Shown here: positions 35,864 to 44,742 of the stretch, in pieces | How the letters are laid out: every line of letters starts with the position of its first letter | How positions within the stretch are numbered: the stretch's first letter is position 1 | Assembly (NCBI RefSeq): GCF_011082085.1 | Contig: NZ_CP041063.1 | Coordinates: forward strand, 992,001-1,056,000 | From: Bacillus sp. Cs-700 | GTDB lineage: Bacteria > Bacillota > Bacilli > Bacillales > Guptibacillaceae | Reading direction: 5' to 3' | DNA length: 64,000 nt | The notes under the pieces: generated by a model | The model's database searches: none | The model's input: only the letters and a program-made list of their open reading frames with translations | What the model was told of the DNA's origin: nothing | Made by a program: the position numbers and the translations under genes

Positions 35864-36649
35864 ATGACAATCATATTTGCTCATAGAGGTGCAAGTAGAC
35901 AATGTCCAGAAAATACATTAAGTGCTTACGAACGTGCAGTAAAGCTTGGAGCTGGAGGAATTGAAATTGATGTCCAACTTTCAAAAGATGGCATTCCAGT
36001 TGTCATTCACGACCGTACCTTAAAGCGTACTACGTCCGGAAAGGGAATTGTAACCGAAACAAGTTATGCAGACCTGAAAAAGCTAGATGCCGGGAGCTGG
36101 TTTTCTCCAAAGTATCAGCAAGAAAGTATCCCTTCTTTAGAGGAAGTATTAACCTTTGCTTCGGATTATCCCGATCTCTGGCTGAATATTGAATTAAAAT
36201 ATTATCGAGAAAATGATGATCAACTTGCCAAAACAGCCATTCCAATGATTAAAAAATTTCGCTCTGATAAAAATACACTGATTTCTAGCTTTGAACACGA
36301 ACGATTGCTTGAGGTACATAAATTGTGGTCTAAGGTAGAAACCGCACCTCTTTACAAAGGGAACTTACATGAACCCTGGCACTATGCAAAAAAACTAAAA
36401 GCAAAAGCGATCCACCCACACTTCAAATCCATCCATGCATCACTTATCAAAACCGTTCAATCTCACGGCATAAACGTACGGCCTTATACGATTAATGAGG
36501 AAAAATGGCTGAGACAATTTCTTGAGTGGGAAGTAGATGGACTTATGACGGATGTCCCTGATCTTGCGTTAAATATCATGCATAACAAACAAATTTCACA
36601 ACAAAAAAAGTCCTGGTGGAAAAACGTTTGGAGCATGATCACAAAGTAA
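35864..36649 (+). CDS. Glycerophosphodiester phosphodiesterase
   Basis: The 261-residue protein has the GDPD signature FAHRGASRQCPENT with catalytic His, then GIEIDVQLSKDGIPVVIHD with the metal-binding Glu and Asp and second His, and a C-terminal RPYTIN. It hydrolyses glycerophosphodiesters to glycerol-3-phosphate plus alcohol. There is no signal peptide, so it is probably cytosolic. The start at 35864 is preferred over upstream codons at 35795 and 35852 because GGGG precedes it at suitable spacing and family proteins begin here. Confidence 0.9.
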   Translation: MTIIFAHRGASRQCPENTLSAYERAVKLGAGGIEIDVQLSKDGIPVVIHDRTLKRTTSGKGIVTETSYADLKKLDAGSWFSPKYQQESIPSLEEVLTFASDYPDLWLNIELKYYRENDDQLAKTAIPMIKKFRSDKNTLISSFEHERLLEVHKLWSKVETAPLYKGNLHEPWHYAKKLKAKAIHPHFKSIHASLIKTVQSHGINVRPYTINEEKWLRQFLEWEVDGLMTDVPDLALNIMHNKQISQQKKSWWKNVWSMITK

Positions 36650-36723
36650 AGCACGATTTGCGACTTCTTTTTTTGCACATGCTATACTCAGGGTGAGGAA
36701 TGAAGAAATAAAGGAGAGATGGC

Positions 36724-37743
36724 ATGTCATCAGCATTATTTACACCCTATACCATAAAAAACGTTACATTTCCAAACCGTATTGTGATGAGTCCTATGTG
36801 CATGTATTCATGTGAAGCAATGGACGGGAAAGCAACCAATTTCCATTTCACACACTATACTTCTAGAGCAGTAGGACGAACGGGTCTCATTATTACGGAA
36901 GCAGCAGCGGTTACCGAACAGGGCCGCATCTCTCCACAGGACCTTGGCATTTGGAGTGATGACCATATAGAAGGATTGCAGAAGATTGTACAACTTTCTC
37001 AAGAGCAAGGAGCAAAAGTAGGTATTCAACTTGCTCATGCCGGTCGAAAAGCCGTATTAGATGGTCCAATTATTGCGCCATCAGCAATTCCTTTTAGTGA
37101 TAAGATGAAAACCCCTGAAGAAATGACGCTAGAACAAATAAAAGAAACGATTGTTTCCTTTAAAGAAGGCGCAAGAAGAGCAAAGAAAGCCGGCTTTGAT
37201 GTTATCGAACTTCATGGTGCACACGGTTATTTAATCAATGAATTTCTATCTCCATTAACGAACAATCGTGAAGATGAATATGGTGGCTCAACACAAAACC
37301 GCTATCGTTTTCTTAAAGAAATAATCTCAGAAGTGAACGAGGTTTGGGACGGTCCACTCTTTGTACGTATTTCTGCAGAAGAATACCACGAAGAAGGAAA
37401 TACAATGGAAGACTTCGTCTATTTTTCAAGTGAAATGAAGAAACAAGGCGTTGATCTAATTGATTGTAGTACAGGCGGGGTTGTACCAGCGAGAATCGAT
37501 GCCTTTCCTGGATATCAAGTGAAACACGCTGAACACATTCGTAATGAAGCTAAAATTCCAACTGGCGCAGTTGGATTGATTACTCACCCCCTTCAAGCAG
37601 AGGAAATCATTCATAACAACCGCGCAGACCTTGTCTTACTTGCGAGAGAACTATTAAGAGATCCTTACTGGGCGCGAACCGCCGCAGCTGAACTTGGCGC
37701 AGACTTAGAGGCACCGAAACAGTATGAACGTGGTTGGAATTAA
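36724..37743 (+). CDS. namA: NADPH dehydrogenase NamA (old yellow enzyme, YqjM)
   Basis: The 339-residue TIM-barrel flavoprotein has [11 protein letters not shown] with the redox-tuning Cys, [16 protein letters not shown] with the substrate-binding His pair, and a final [19 protein letters not shown] stretch. It reduces activated alkenes and nitro compounds with NADPH. The length matches B. subtilis YqjM (338). AAAGGAG precedes the ATG, and a terminator follows. Its place next to rnz and yqjN keeps the yqj order. Confidence 0.94.
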   Translation: MSSALFTPYTIKNVTFPNRIVMSPMCMYSCEAMDGKATNFHFTHYTSRAVGRTGLIITEAAAVTEQGRISPQDLGIWSDDHIEGLQKIVQLSQEQGAKVGIQLAHAGRKAVLDGPIIAPSAIPFSDKMKTPEEMTLEQIKETIVSFKEGARRAKKAGFDVIELHGAHGYLINEFLSPLTNNREDEYGGSTQNRYRFLKEIISEVNEVWDGPLFVRISAEEYHEEGNTMEDFVYFSSEMKKQGVDLIDCSTGGVVPARIDAFPGYQVKHAEHIRNEAKIPTGAVGLITHPLQAEEIIHNNRADLVLLARELLRDPYWARTAAAELGADLEAPKQYERGWN

Positions 37744-37745
37744 AT

Positions 37746-37775
37746 AAAAACCGAGCTCATTTTGAGCTCGGTTTT
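37746..37775. terminator. Bidirectional terminator at the namA-rnz junction
   Basis: AAAACCGAGCTC/GAGCTCGGTTTT is a 12-bp stem with a 5-base loop. It overlaps the last codons of rnz, so the rnz stop lies inside the hairpin. Confidence 0.9.
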
Positions 37776-38689
37776 GTTATAGGTATATGGATTGTCATTT
37801 GATCTTCTACTATGTCCGTATTTGCAAATACGGCTCTTGCTTCCCTAATTAGACCTACCATATCTGTTTCTTGGTAACGTGAACTAATATGATTTAACAG
37901 AAGTTTCTTTACGTTCGCAGTTTTAGCAATTCGAGCAGCTTCCTCAGTGGTGGAATGATAATACTCATATGCTAACGACGCCATCTGAGCGGAAAATGTA
38001 GCTTCATGGATAAGAAGATCGGCATTTAAAGCAAAATCAATCGTCTTCTCATTAAACCGAGAATCACCACAATACACAAGATGTCTTCCTTTTATTTGAG
38101 GACCTACTACTTCACCTGCATGCACCACTTTCCCATTGTCTAGGGTAATGGAGTCTCCGTTCTTCAATTTTTGATAGATCGGACCGGGTTGTACACCTAA
38201 TGATTTTAATTTTTCAACATTTAATGCACCTGTCTTATCTGCTTCTTCTACTCGATAAGCAAAACTATCAATTCCATGTTCTAACAAAGCTACCTTTATT
38301 GTAAAACCATGCTCTTGCACTTGAAAGTCGTCTTCTATTTCTACAATTTGGAGTGGATAGCGTAGGTGCGTACCGCTAATTTTTACGGCCGTATCAATAA
38401 AATGAGCAACCCCTTTTGGTCCGTATATCTTCAGTTCTGATTCTCCCCCTTGAAAAGAACGACTTCCAAGAAGACCAGGGAGTCCAAAAATGTGATCACC
38501 GTGTAAGTGAGTGATGAAAATTTTGGTCAGCCTACTAAGTGTAATAGTAGAAGAAAGAATCTGATGTTGTGTCGCTTCCCCACAATCAAACAACCAAACT
38601 TCTCCAGAATCAAGACGAAGAGCTGTCGAACTAACGTTACGTTTCGTTGAAGGAACACCAGCACCTGTTCCTAGAAATGTTAATTCCAT
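37757..38689 (-). CDS. rnz: Ribonuclease Z
   Basis: The 310-residue protein has the RNase Z beginning ELTFLGTGAGVPSTKRNVS, the metal motif THLHGDHIFGLPG, the GDSRF segment and a late LLNHISSRY. It trims the 3' trailer of tRNA precursors that lack encoded CCA. The start at 38689 has AAGGAGG 6 bases before; ATG 38707 is inside that site's upstream context. It corresponds to yqjK of B. subtilis. Confidence 0.94.
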   Translation of the reverse strand: MELTFLGTGAGVPSTKRNVSSTALRLDSGEVWLFDCGEATQHQILSSTITLSRLTKIFITHLHGDHIFGLPGLLGSRSFQGGESELKIYGPKGVAHFIDTAVKISGTHLRYPLQIVEIEDDFQVQEHGFTIKVALLEHGIDSFAYRVEEADKTGALNVEKLKSLGVQPGPIYQKLKNGDSITLDNGKVVHAGEVVGPQIKGRHLVYCGDSRFNEKTIDFALNADLLIHEATFSAQMASLAYEYYHSTTEEAARIAKTANVKKLLLNHISSRYQETDMVGLIREARAVFANTDIVEDQMTIHIPITKPSSK

Positions 38690-38779
38690 ATCAAACCTCC
38701 TTATCATCAGTTCTGTATCGCAAAGATCTTGATGATCGGCTACACTGTAAGTATAAATTTCATACAGGAGCTGTTTATC

Positions 38780-39376
38780 ATGCTGTTAAAAAAAAGATTA
38801 TTCCTTGCACTATTTCTCTCACATCTTCTATTATTTCTATCTTTCTATTTATTTAGTGACTTCTTTTGGCCACTTTTTACTGTTTCTCTTCTTCTCCTTG
38901 GAGGAGTGTCAATTCGTCAAGTTAAATGGAAAAAGCCGTCACTTTCTCACCTTTTTATCGGAATTTTAAGTGGCGTTTCCCTTTATATTCTTTTCTTTCT
39001 TGGAAAAACAATTATGCTTGTTCTTTTCCCTCAATTTATGACACAGGTTAATGAACTTTACACCCTTGTCGCACCAGATAAAGCTTGGCACTATGTTAGC
39101 CTTATTTTAATTATTATTCCAGGAGAAGAACTTTTCTGGAGAGGACTTGTCCAAACTGAGCTTAAAACACTTCAAATCAAATATCCGATTTTACTAGCAG
39201 CGCTTCTCTATATGAGCGCCCACTTTTATGCAGGTGCTTTCCTTCTGCTTGTCGCTGCTGTGTTAGCTGGAGCTGTATGGGGATATTTGTATGACCGAAC
39301 TCGCAATATGGTCGTTCCACTTCTTTCACACCTTGTATTTGATTTATTTCTTCTTGTTTTCTTTCCTCTTCTGTAA
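38780..39376 (+). CDS. CPBP/CAAX-type intramembrane metalloprotease
   Basis: The 198-residue membrane protein has five or six spans and the Abi/CPBP motifs: EELFWR (EExxxR), then SAHFYAGAF and SHLVFDLF histidines. Such enzymes cleave prenylated or other membrane substrates, or act in bacteriocin self-protection. The start at 38780 follows AGGAG. Its last 33 bases overlap the convergent DUF4129 gene. The substrate is unknown. Confidence 0.85.
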   Translation: MLLKKRLFLALFLSHLLLFLSFYLFSDFFWPLFTVSLLLLGGVSIRQVKWKKPSLSHLFIGILSGVSLYILFFLGKTIMLVLFPQFMTQVNELYTLVAPDKAWHYVSLILIIIPGEELFWRGLVQTELKTLQIKYPILLAALLYMSAHFYAGAFLLLVAAVLAGAVWGYLYDRTRNMVVPLLSHLVFDLFLLVFFPLL

Positions 39377-40564
39377 AGCATGCCTCTTTAATTCCTTAAG
39401 GAGGCTCTTCATATGCTGCATGTAGAGAAGAACTTCCTCTCGATCAGGACTTTCTGTCCCGTATCGAACCTTCTCATAAATGGCTATAATGTAATCCTTA
39501 TGTTCACTATGACCAGGAATCCTTCGTAACCATTGACTTAAAGTCTCTCCTGCTTGACGTCCAACCCCAAACTTCAGCGCCTTTATTTCTAAATTAAAAA
39601 TTTGCTTTCTTACCTGATTCAAAGGCGGTTTTAATTGGCTTCCTTTCTTATCTTCCCTTGTATTTAACATTTCACTCGTTATAGTAGCAAAGCTACTTAC
39701 TTCAAGTCGAGAAAGTACTAGCCTTTTTTTATAAATGATGAAGAATGTAACGATTAATGCAATGATAAGACAGGTGTAGAGAATAAGTTCAAGTGGCAAG
39801 TCTATACTTTGTCCATTTATCGTTTGTTCCTTGTTCATTTGTTGGTTTTCCATTGACGAATTCCCCTCTAAAAAAAAAGAATCATCCGCAGAGCGCATCG
39901 GAAGATTTGAGGTTAGCCAGTAGATTGGTAAACCAATAACATAACTAATTCCACTTATTGTATAAGAAATTAACTTAATAAGAGGGTCTTTCATCCAGAT
40001 AATAATGCCAAACAAGCCGCTGGAAACAGCTAACAAAAGAAGGATAGAACTCATGACCCATCTGGCTTGTCTCAGTCCACCTACTTTTCTTATTTCCACA
40101 GTGGCTCTACATATGAGAAGCAAAAGAAATTGCACAAGAGGAAATAGAAATACGACCTGTCTTAACTCTGAAGAATTACTGAAAAGGAAGAATAGAAAGG
40201 AACCAACCAAACTCAAGAAAAAAACGATTGTATCATCATGTCGAGTTACCTCTCTAATGTTGACATAGCTACGCCATGCGATTGTAATCGAAAGTAGAAT
40301 GGAATAAAAAAGCGGTACTCCTAACACGAATCCAACAACAGCGGTTAGGATGCCAAGCAGAAATATCCACGACAAGGTGATTTGTTCACGATTTCTAAAA
40401 TAAAGAAGAAAATAGCAACTTCCGCCACCAAGAACAAGCACAAGAAAAGGGAAAATAGGCGGGAAGGTTTGTTCATATAAATAAAAGAACGCTAAAAGAA
40501 AATACACAAAAACCATATCATAAATATAATAGAGAAGATGAGGAAGTTCTCTACGTACTTTCAT
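39344..40564 (-). CDS. DUF4129-domain membrane protein of the MoxR/DUF58 cluster
   Basis: The 406-residue protein has about six N-terminal spans (to about 220), one further span near 260, and a cytosolic C-terminal DUF4129-like region containing VGRQAGETLSQWLRRI and YIIAIYEKVRYG. In related operons this part is fused to, or beside, a transglutaminase, but none is present here. It overlaps the DUF58 gene by one base, and the three genes form one operon. The role is unknown. Confidence 0.72.
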   Translation of the reverse strand: MKVRRELPHLLYYIYDMVFVYFLLAFFYLYEQTFPPIFPFLVLVLGGGSCYFLLYFRNREQITLSWIFLLGILTAVVGFVLGVPLFYSILLSITIAWRSYVNIREVTRHDDTIVFFLSLVGSFLFFLFSNSSELRQVVFLFPLVQFLLLLICRATVEIRKVGGLRQARWVMSSILLLLAVSSGLFGIIIWMKDPLIKLISYTISGISYVIGLPIYWLTSNLPMRSADDSFFLEGNSSMENQQMNKEQTINGQSIDLPLELILYTCLIIALIVTFFIIYKKRLVLSRLEVSSFATITSEMLNTREDKKGSQLKPPLNQVRKQIFNLEIKALKFGVGRQAGETLSQWLRRIPGHSEHKDYIIAIYEKVRYGTESPDREEVLLYMQHMKSLLKELKRHALQKRKENKKK

Positions 40565-41772
40565 TAATTCCGAACCCTATCTAACTTACTAAGATACGCA
40601 TAATCATCCGACATTTTCACGTCATAGCACATATGACCTATACTCTTCAAAAACTGATAAAATGTTTCTTCTTCCTTTGATTGAATCGCTTCACCTAATC
40701 GAATCAAAACAGAGCGCTCCGATAATCGCTTTTGGAGCAATGAACTCATTCGTTCAAAAGATAACAGCGGTCTTGTGTCATCAATTCGAGCCAATAACTC
40801 TAGTGCCTTACTTAACTGAGCATTCCCCTCTCCCACTTCAAGTACCATAGAAGAAGCAGGTCCTTCAGGATCAAGATTAATATGGATTTCAAACGCTATC
40901 CCTCGTTTTGTAGCGACTGAACAAAGAAAGGCCAGTTGGCTAATATATGCTTCGATGTTATTGGAGACTTGCCCAGAACTATTCTTTCTTTTAACAGACA
41001 AATCAAGAATAAAAACCCACTTCATCTCGATCGAACGCTCGTACACTTTCGTTTTTAATTCTGATGTTCTTGCCGTAGCTTTCCAATGAATACGATTAAA
41101 AGGATCAAAGTTCGCATATTCTCGTGCACCTGCAGGAGCACACAAGTTTTCATAGAGGGAATGTTCATAAGCGTGACTCCCCATTTCATAAGTCGAAAGT
41201 TGTTCTACCCCTTGCACCACCCTTAACTCAGGGTAAATCAATATTTCTGTTTGTGAGAAGCCTTGAAAACTAGATAAACGGCTTCCTAAACCAAAGAGAT
41301 CCTTTATTATAAATTGAAGGTTCCTTATTCGCGTAGCTCCTCTTTCATAAGCATGGATGGAAAAGGAAATGTTCTTACGTTCATTTCGTCTAATAAAAAA
41401 AGGAATATTATAATAGTGAAGGTTTTTCGTGTTTTGAACAATTTCAAGTTGGGAGAGATGAATCACGGGCTCAACAGCAAAGCGCAGCTCGCCGTTCCAA
41501 ATCGGTAACGTTCCTTGATTTTGTATCGAAAAGGAGAGCGTTTCATGTTCACCTTTGAAAAGCCTAATCGTATGTCGCTTATTTTCTACCTGAACAGATG
41601 TAGCTGCTTTCTTTAAGTAGATACGGGTTCCATAGCTAAGTAGGATTAATGCCATAGTAACTATGAATAGCTCGACCGATTGAAAATAAAAAGAAATAAT
41701 AATCAAAACCCAGCTTAGTCCTAGAAAAGAAGAAAGGAATATAGAGAGTGTGGTTTTCGACTCCCACCTCAT
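40564..41772 (-). CDS. DUF58 protein (vWA-like partner of MoxR)
   Basis: The 402-residue protein has two N-terminal membrane spans, a beta-rich middle and the DUF58 hallmark YANFDPFNRIHWKATART followed by a vWA-like WVFILDLSVKR segment. DUF58 proteins pair with MoxR AAA+ ATPases; together they are thought to assemble or insert cofactors or act on envelope proteins, without a settled target. It overlaps moxR by 4 bases. Confidence 0.88.
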   Translation of the reverse strand: MRWESKTTLSIFLSSFLGLSWVLIIISFYFQSVELFIVTMALILLSYGTRIYLKKAATSVQVENKRHTIRLFKGEHETLSFSIQNQGTLPIWNGELRFAVEPVIHLSQLEIVQNTKNLHYYNIPFFIRRNERKNISFSIHAYERGATRIRNLQFIIKDLFGLGSRLSSFQGFSQTEILIYPELRVVQGVEQLSTYEMGSHAYEHSLYENLCAPAGAREYANFDPFNRIHWKATARTSELKTKVYERSIEMKWVFILDLSVKRKNSSGQVSNNIEAYISQLAFLCSVATKRGIAFEIHINLDPEGPASSMVLEVGEGNAQLSKALELLARIDDTRPLLSFERMSSLLQKRLSERSVLIRLGEAIQSKEEETFYQFLKSIGHMCYDVKMSDDYAYLSKLDRVRN

Positions 41773-42722
41773 GTTGTTGCCCCTCCACTCACTTCCAGCG
41801 GAACCTCGACTTGAGTAAGAATCTCTTGAAGCACAGCTTGTTTCGTCTTACGCATCGCTCCTTCCATCGTTAAGACTAGACGATGACTGAGAACATAAGG
41901 CGCCACGAACTGAATATCTTCAGGAGTAACAAATGATCTTCCTTCGATGAAGGCTTTTCCTTGTGCTGCTTTCATAAAGGCAATCGTTCCTCGCGGGCTT
42001 ACGCCAACACTTATGTACTCTCCGCTTCTCGTCGCTTGGACGATACTTAGAAGATAATCCTCAATCACTTCAGAAAGCGCCACTCGCTTCACTTCTTTTT
42101 GAAATAATTCAATTTCTCCATCTTCAAAAATCGACTTCAAATCATCGAATGGATTTTGAAGCCTCATCATTTGAATCATTCGTTTTTCTTCTATCGGTGT
42201 TGGATATCCGCTTTGCATCTGCATAAAGAAACGATCCATTTGGGCTTCAGGTAATGAAAAAGTTCCCTGTGATTCAAGGGGATTTTGCGTTGCGATTACG
42301 ATAAAAGGCGTCGGAAGTTTGAGCGTTATTCCTTCAATGGTTACCTGCTTTTCTTCCATTACTTCTAGTAAACTCGACTGCGTTCGAGGCGTTGCTCGGT
42401 TGATTTCATCAGCCAGCAATACGTTCGTCACAACTGGTCCTGGACGCAATTCAAAATCTTGCTTTTTTGGATTGAAAAATTGAATACCTGTCACATCACC
42501 TGGTAAAACATCTGGAGTAAACTGAATTCTTTTAAATTGGCCACCTAGTAAAACAGCCATTGATTTAGCTAGAAGGGTTTTTCCAGTACCAGGAACATCT
42601 TCCAGCAACACATTACCATTATTTAATAAAGAAATCATCACCAACTCAATCGTTTTTTTCTTTCCGATTAGAACTTTTTGCATTTCATGTTGGACAAGCT
42701 TCATCTTTTCAACAATAGTCAT
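41769..42722 (-). CDS. MoxR-family AAA+ ATPase
   Basis: The 317-residue protein has Walker A DVPGTGKTLLAKS, Walker B VLLADEINRA, sensor-1 IATQNP and the C-terminal lid. It is a typical MoxR chaperone-like ATPase of the cytosol. It is the first gene of the moxR-DUF58-DUF4129 operon, 34 bases after dinB in the same direction, so it may share the dinB transcript. Confidence 0.92.
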   Translation of the reverse strand: MTIVEKMKLVQHEMQKVLIGKKKTIELVMISLLNNGNVLLEDVPGTGKTLLAKSMAVLLGGQFKRIQFTPDVLPGDVTGIQFFNPKKQDFELRPGPVVTNVLLADEINRATPRTQSSLLEVMEEKQVTIEGITLKLPTPFIVIATQNPLESQGTFSLPEAQMDRFFMQMQSGYPTPIEEKRMIQMMRLQNPFDDLKSIFEDGEIELFQKEVKRVALSEVIEDYLLSIVQATRSGEYISVGVSPRGTIAFMKAAQGKAFIEGRSFVTPEDIQFVAPYVLSHRLVLTMEGAMRKTKQAVLQEILTQVEVPLEVSGGATT

Positions 42723-42756
42723 ATTAGCAGCCCCTTTTTAGATGGAGAGATATCGA

Positions 42757-44037
42757 TTAATCCTTATCTTGCTTATACTTCCAGAGGAAGTCACGATCTA
42801 AACTTGTGCCACGCCTTTTCTCATCTCTTAACTTATGACTTCCATCCTTACCGAGTTGATTTCCTTTAAGAAGAGCTCCCTCGCCATATTTGGATCGAAT
42901 CGAACCAATCGTATTCTGGAGATTGTGTCGTTTTGAATCCGCTTCAAAAGAAAATAAATCAAGCTGAACAGTGGCCTCGTTTCGATCTACTAGCTGCTGT
43001 CCTGTTATGCCAAGTAAGCGAATCGGCTGCCCTGACCAATTCTTCTCAAAGAGAGCTTGAGCAGCTTCAAGAATGTCCGCAGACTGAGATATGGGATTTT
43101 GAAGTTTTCTACTTCTAGTAACGGTTGTTCGATCACTGTAACGTATCGTTAGCTGAATATTAAAACTCAGAACGTTCTTTTTGGCCATCCGCTTAGCTAC
43201 AGAATCAGATAAATTTGTGAGTGCGGTATGAATGCGGTGATGATCAATAAGATCTTCCGGAAACGTAGTGGAATTCCCAACACTTTTAAATTCATCTATC
43301 GCATCTGGATCAACGGGGCGGTTGTCTCTTCCGTTGGCACGCTCATGTAACCTTCTTCCATTAATGCCTAGCTTCATTTCAAGTTGTAGAGGATTCGCAT
43401 GAGCTAGATCGTGGATGGTTTTAATTTCTAGCTCAAGTAATTTTTCTTTTGTTTTCTTTCCTACCCCATGCATTTCCCCAACATCAAGTGGCCAGAGCAA
43501 TTGATCTAACTCTCGTTTACGAAGAATGGTAATCCCTAAAGGCTTTTTCATATCAGAAGCCATCTTTGCTAAAAATTTATTTGGTGCAATTCCAATACTA
43601 CAAGGGATGCCAATTTCTGCATGAATGCGATTTTGAATTTCCTCAGCTATTTCAATAGGATTCCGATGTCCACAATCTTCTGTTATATCTAAATATCCTT
43701 CATCAATGGAAACTGGCTGAACGAGTGGCGTGTAGGTTTCTAATAGTTCAAAAATTTGGAGAGAGGTTTGTCGGTAAAGTGGAAAATTAGGCGGCATAAT
43801 GAGAAGTTCAGGACAGTGCTTTTTGGCTTCCCAAACAGGCATTGTTGTCTTGACGCCTTTCTTTCTCGCTTCATAGCTACTCGTTACAACAATACCCCGC
43901 CTTTCCTCTACATTTCCGGCAATAGCAAGAGGTTTACCTCGAAGTTTTGGGTTATGAGCGACTTCGACAGACGCATAAAAACTGTTCATATCCACATGAA
44001 AAATAATTCTTCCTCTTCCCTTTGTACTAAGGTCCAT
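42757..44037 (-). CDS. dinB: DNA polymerase IV (DinB, YqjH type)
   Basis: The 426-residue Y-family polymerase has IIFHVDMNSFYASVE with the first catalytic Asp and PVSIDEGYLDIT with Asp-Glu, an HhH MHGVGKKTKEKLLEL and a QLDLFSFE clamp-binding segment. It bypasses lesions in concert with the beta clamp. The start at 44037 is preferred because AAGGAG lies 9 bases upstream; the frame is open to 44091. Its place corresponds to yqjH. I see no clear SOS box in front of it. Confidence 0.92.
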   Translation of the reverse strand: MDLSTKGRGRIIFHVDMNSFYASVEVAHNPKLRGKPLAIAGNVEERRGIVVTSSYEARKKGVKTTMPVWEAKKHCPELLIMPPNFPLYRQTSLQIFELLETYTPLVQPVSIDEGYLDITEDCGHRNPIEIAEEIQNRIHAEIGIPCSIGIAPNKFLAKMASDMKKPLGITILRKRELDQLLWPLDVGEMHGVGKKTKEKLLELEIKTIHDLAHANPLQLEMKLGINGRRLHERANGRDNRPVDPDAIDEFKSVGNSTTFPEDLIDHHRIHTALTNLSDSVAKRMAKKNVLSFNIQLTIRYSDRTTVTRSRKLQNPISQSADILEAAQALFEKNWSGQPIRLLGITGQQLVDRNEATVQLDLFSFEADSKRHNLQNTIGSIRSKYGEGALLKGNQLGKDGSHKLRDEKRRGTSLDRDFLWKYKQDKD

Positions 44038-44094
44038 TCCATCCATCTCCTTAAGCCCTCTATCGAAACCGTTGCGTTTCCCGCCACTCATGCT

Positions 44095-44120
44095 AAAAAG
44101 ACAGGAGAGGTCTCCTGTCT
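44095..44120 (-). terminator. Terminator between the MarR gene and dinB
   Basis: On the minus strand AGACAGGAGA/TCTCCTGTCT is a perfect 10-bp stem with a very short loop, followed by TTTTT. It begins within the MarR stop codon. Confidence 0.8.
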
Positions 44121-44608
44121 CACGTGGTGAGTACTTGCTTTCGTTCTACCCATTTCACAAATTCACTACCGTGAAAATGCTGGTTGAATTCCATTTGAAA
44201 TTCGTACATAGCATCTAGAAACTCAGCATTCTCAGCTGATTTTGAGCGATACTCATCTAAGTAATTCATGACCGCATATGAATACTGCGTACTAGCTTCC
44301 ACTTTATGATGACCTTCTTCCGTCAAGGTCACGTATGATACGCGCCGGTCGTTCGCTTTCTTATCAAGTTTGACAAACAGTTTGTTTTTCAAACGTTTTA
44401 ACACCTGCATAACTGTTGATACGTCCCAAAGCCCAATTTCTGAAACTCTTGTAATGGTAACTTCTTCTTCCAAATAAACAATCCACATCACATGCTGTTC
44501 GGCTTGAGTTAATCCAATTTCTCTCGCATTTTTTTGCCATTCATTTTCCAGCACTTTATAAGTTCCTCGCATATAATTCATAAGTTTATGAGTTTGAATA
44601 GAGTCCAT
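44120..44608 (-). CDS. MarR-family regulator, ScoC/Hpr-like
   Basis: The 162-residue protein has a winged helix laid out as GLTQAEQHVMWIVYLEEEVTI, VSTVMQVLKRL and DRRVSYVTLTEEG wing. The WIVYL segment and STVMQVLKRL recall ScoC (Hpr), the Bacillus repressor of protease genes, but it lacks ScoC's longer tail (203 residues in B. subtilis), so I keep it as ScoC-like. The M4 protease gene in this window would be a reasonable target to test. The start is ATG at 44608. Confidence 0.8.
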   Translation of the reverse strand: MDSIQTHKLMNYMRGTYKVLENEWQKNAREIGLTQAEQHVMWIVYLEEEVTITRVSEIGLWDVSTVMQVLKRLKNKLFVKLDKKANDRRVSYVTLTEEGHHKVEASTQYSYAVMNYLDEYRSKSAENAEFLDAMYEFQMEFNQHFHGSEFVKWVERKQVLTT

Positions 44609-44694
44609 TTTAACACCGCTTCCACTTCAATAATTATAATCATACCGTTCTATTTTAACATAATATAGAAGCAGTGCCACAAAGGTGTATGTAA

Positions 44695-44731
44695 CAAAAA
44701 AGAGAACATTGTCGAAAATCGACAATGTTCT
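44695..44731 (-). terminator. Terminator of the YqjE peptidase gene
   Basis: AGAACATTGTCGA/TCGACAATGTTCT is a perfect 13-bp stem followed on the minus strand by a T-run of six; it ends the mcm operon. Confidence 0.9.
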
Positions 44732-44742
44732 AAACAATGCTT

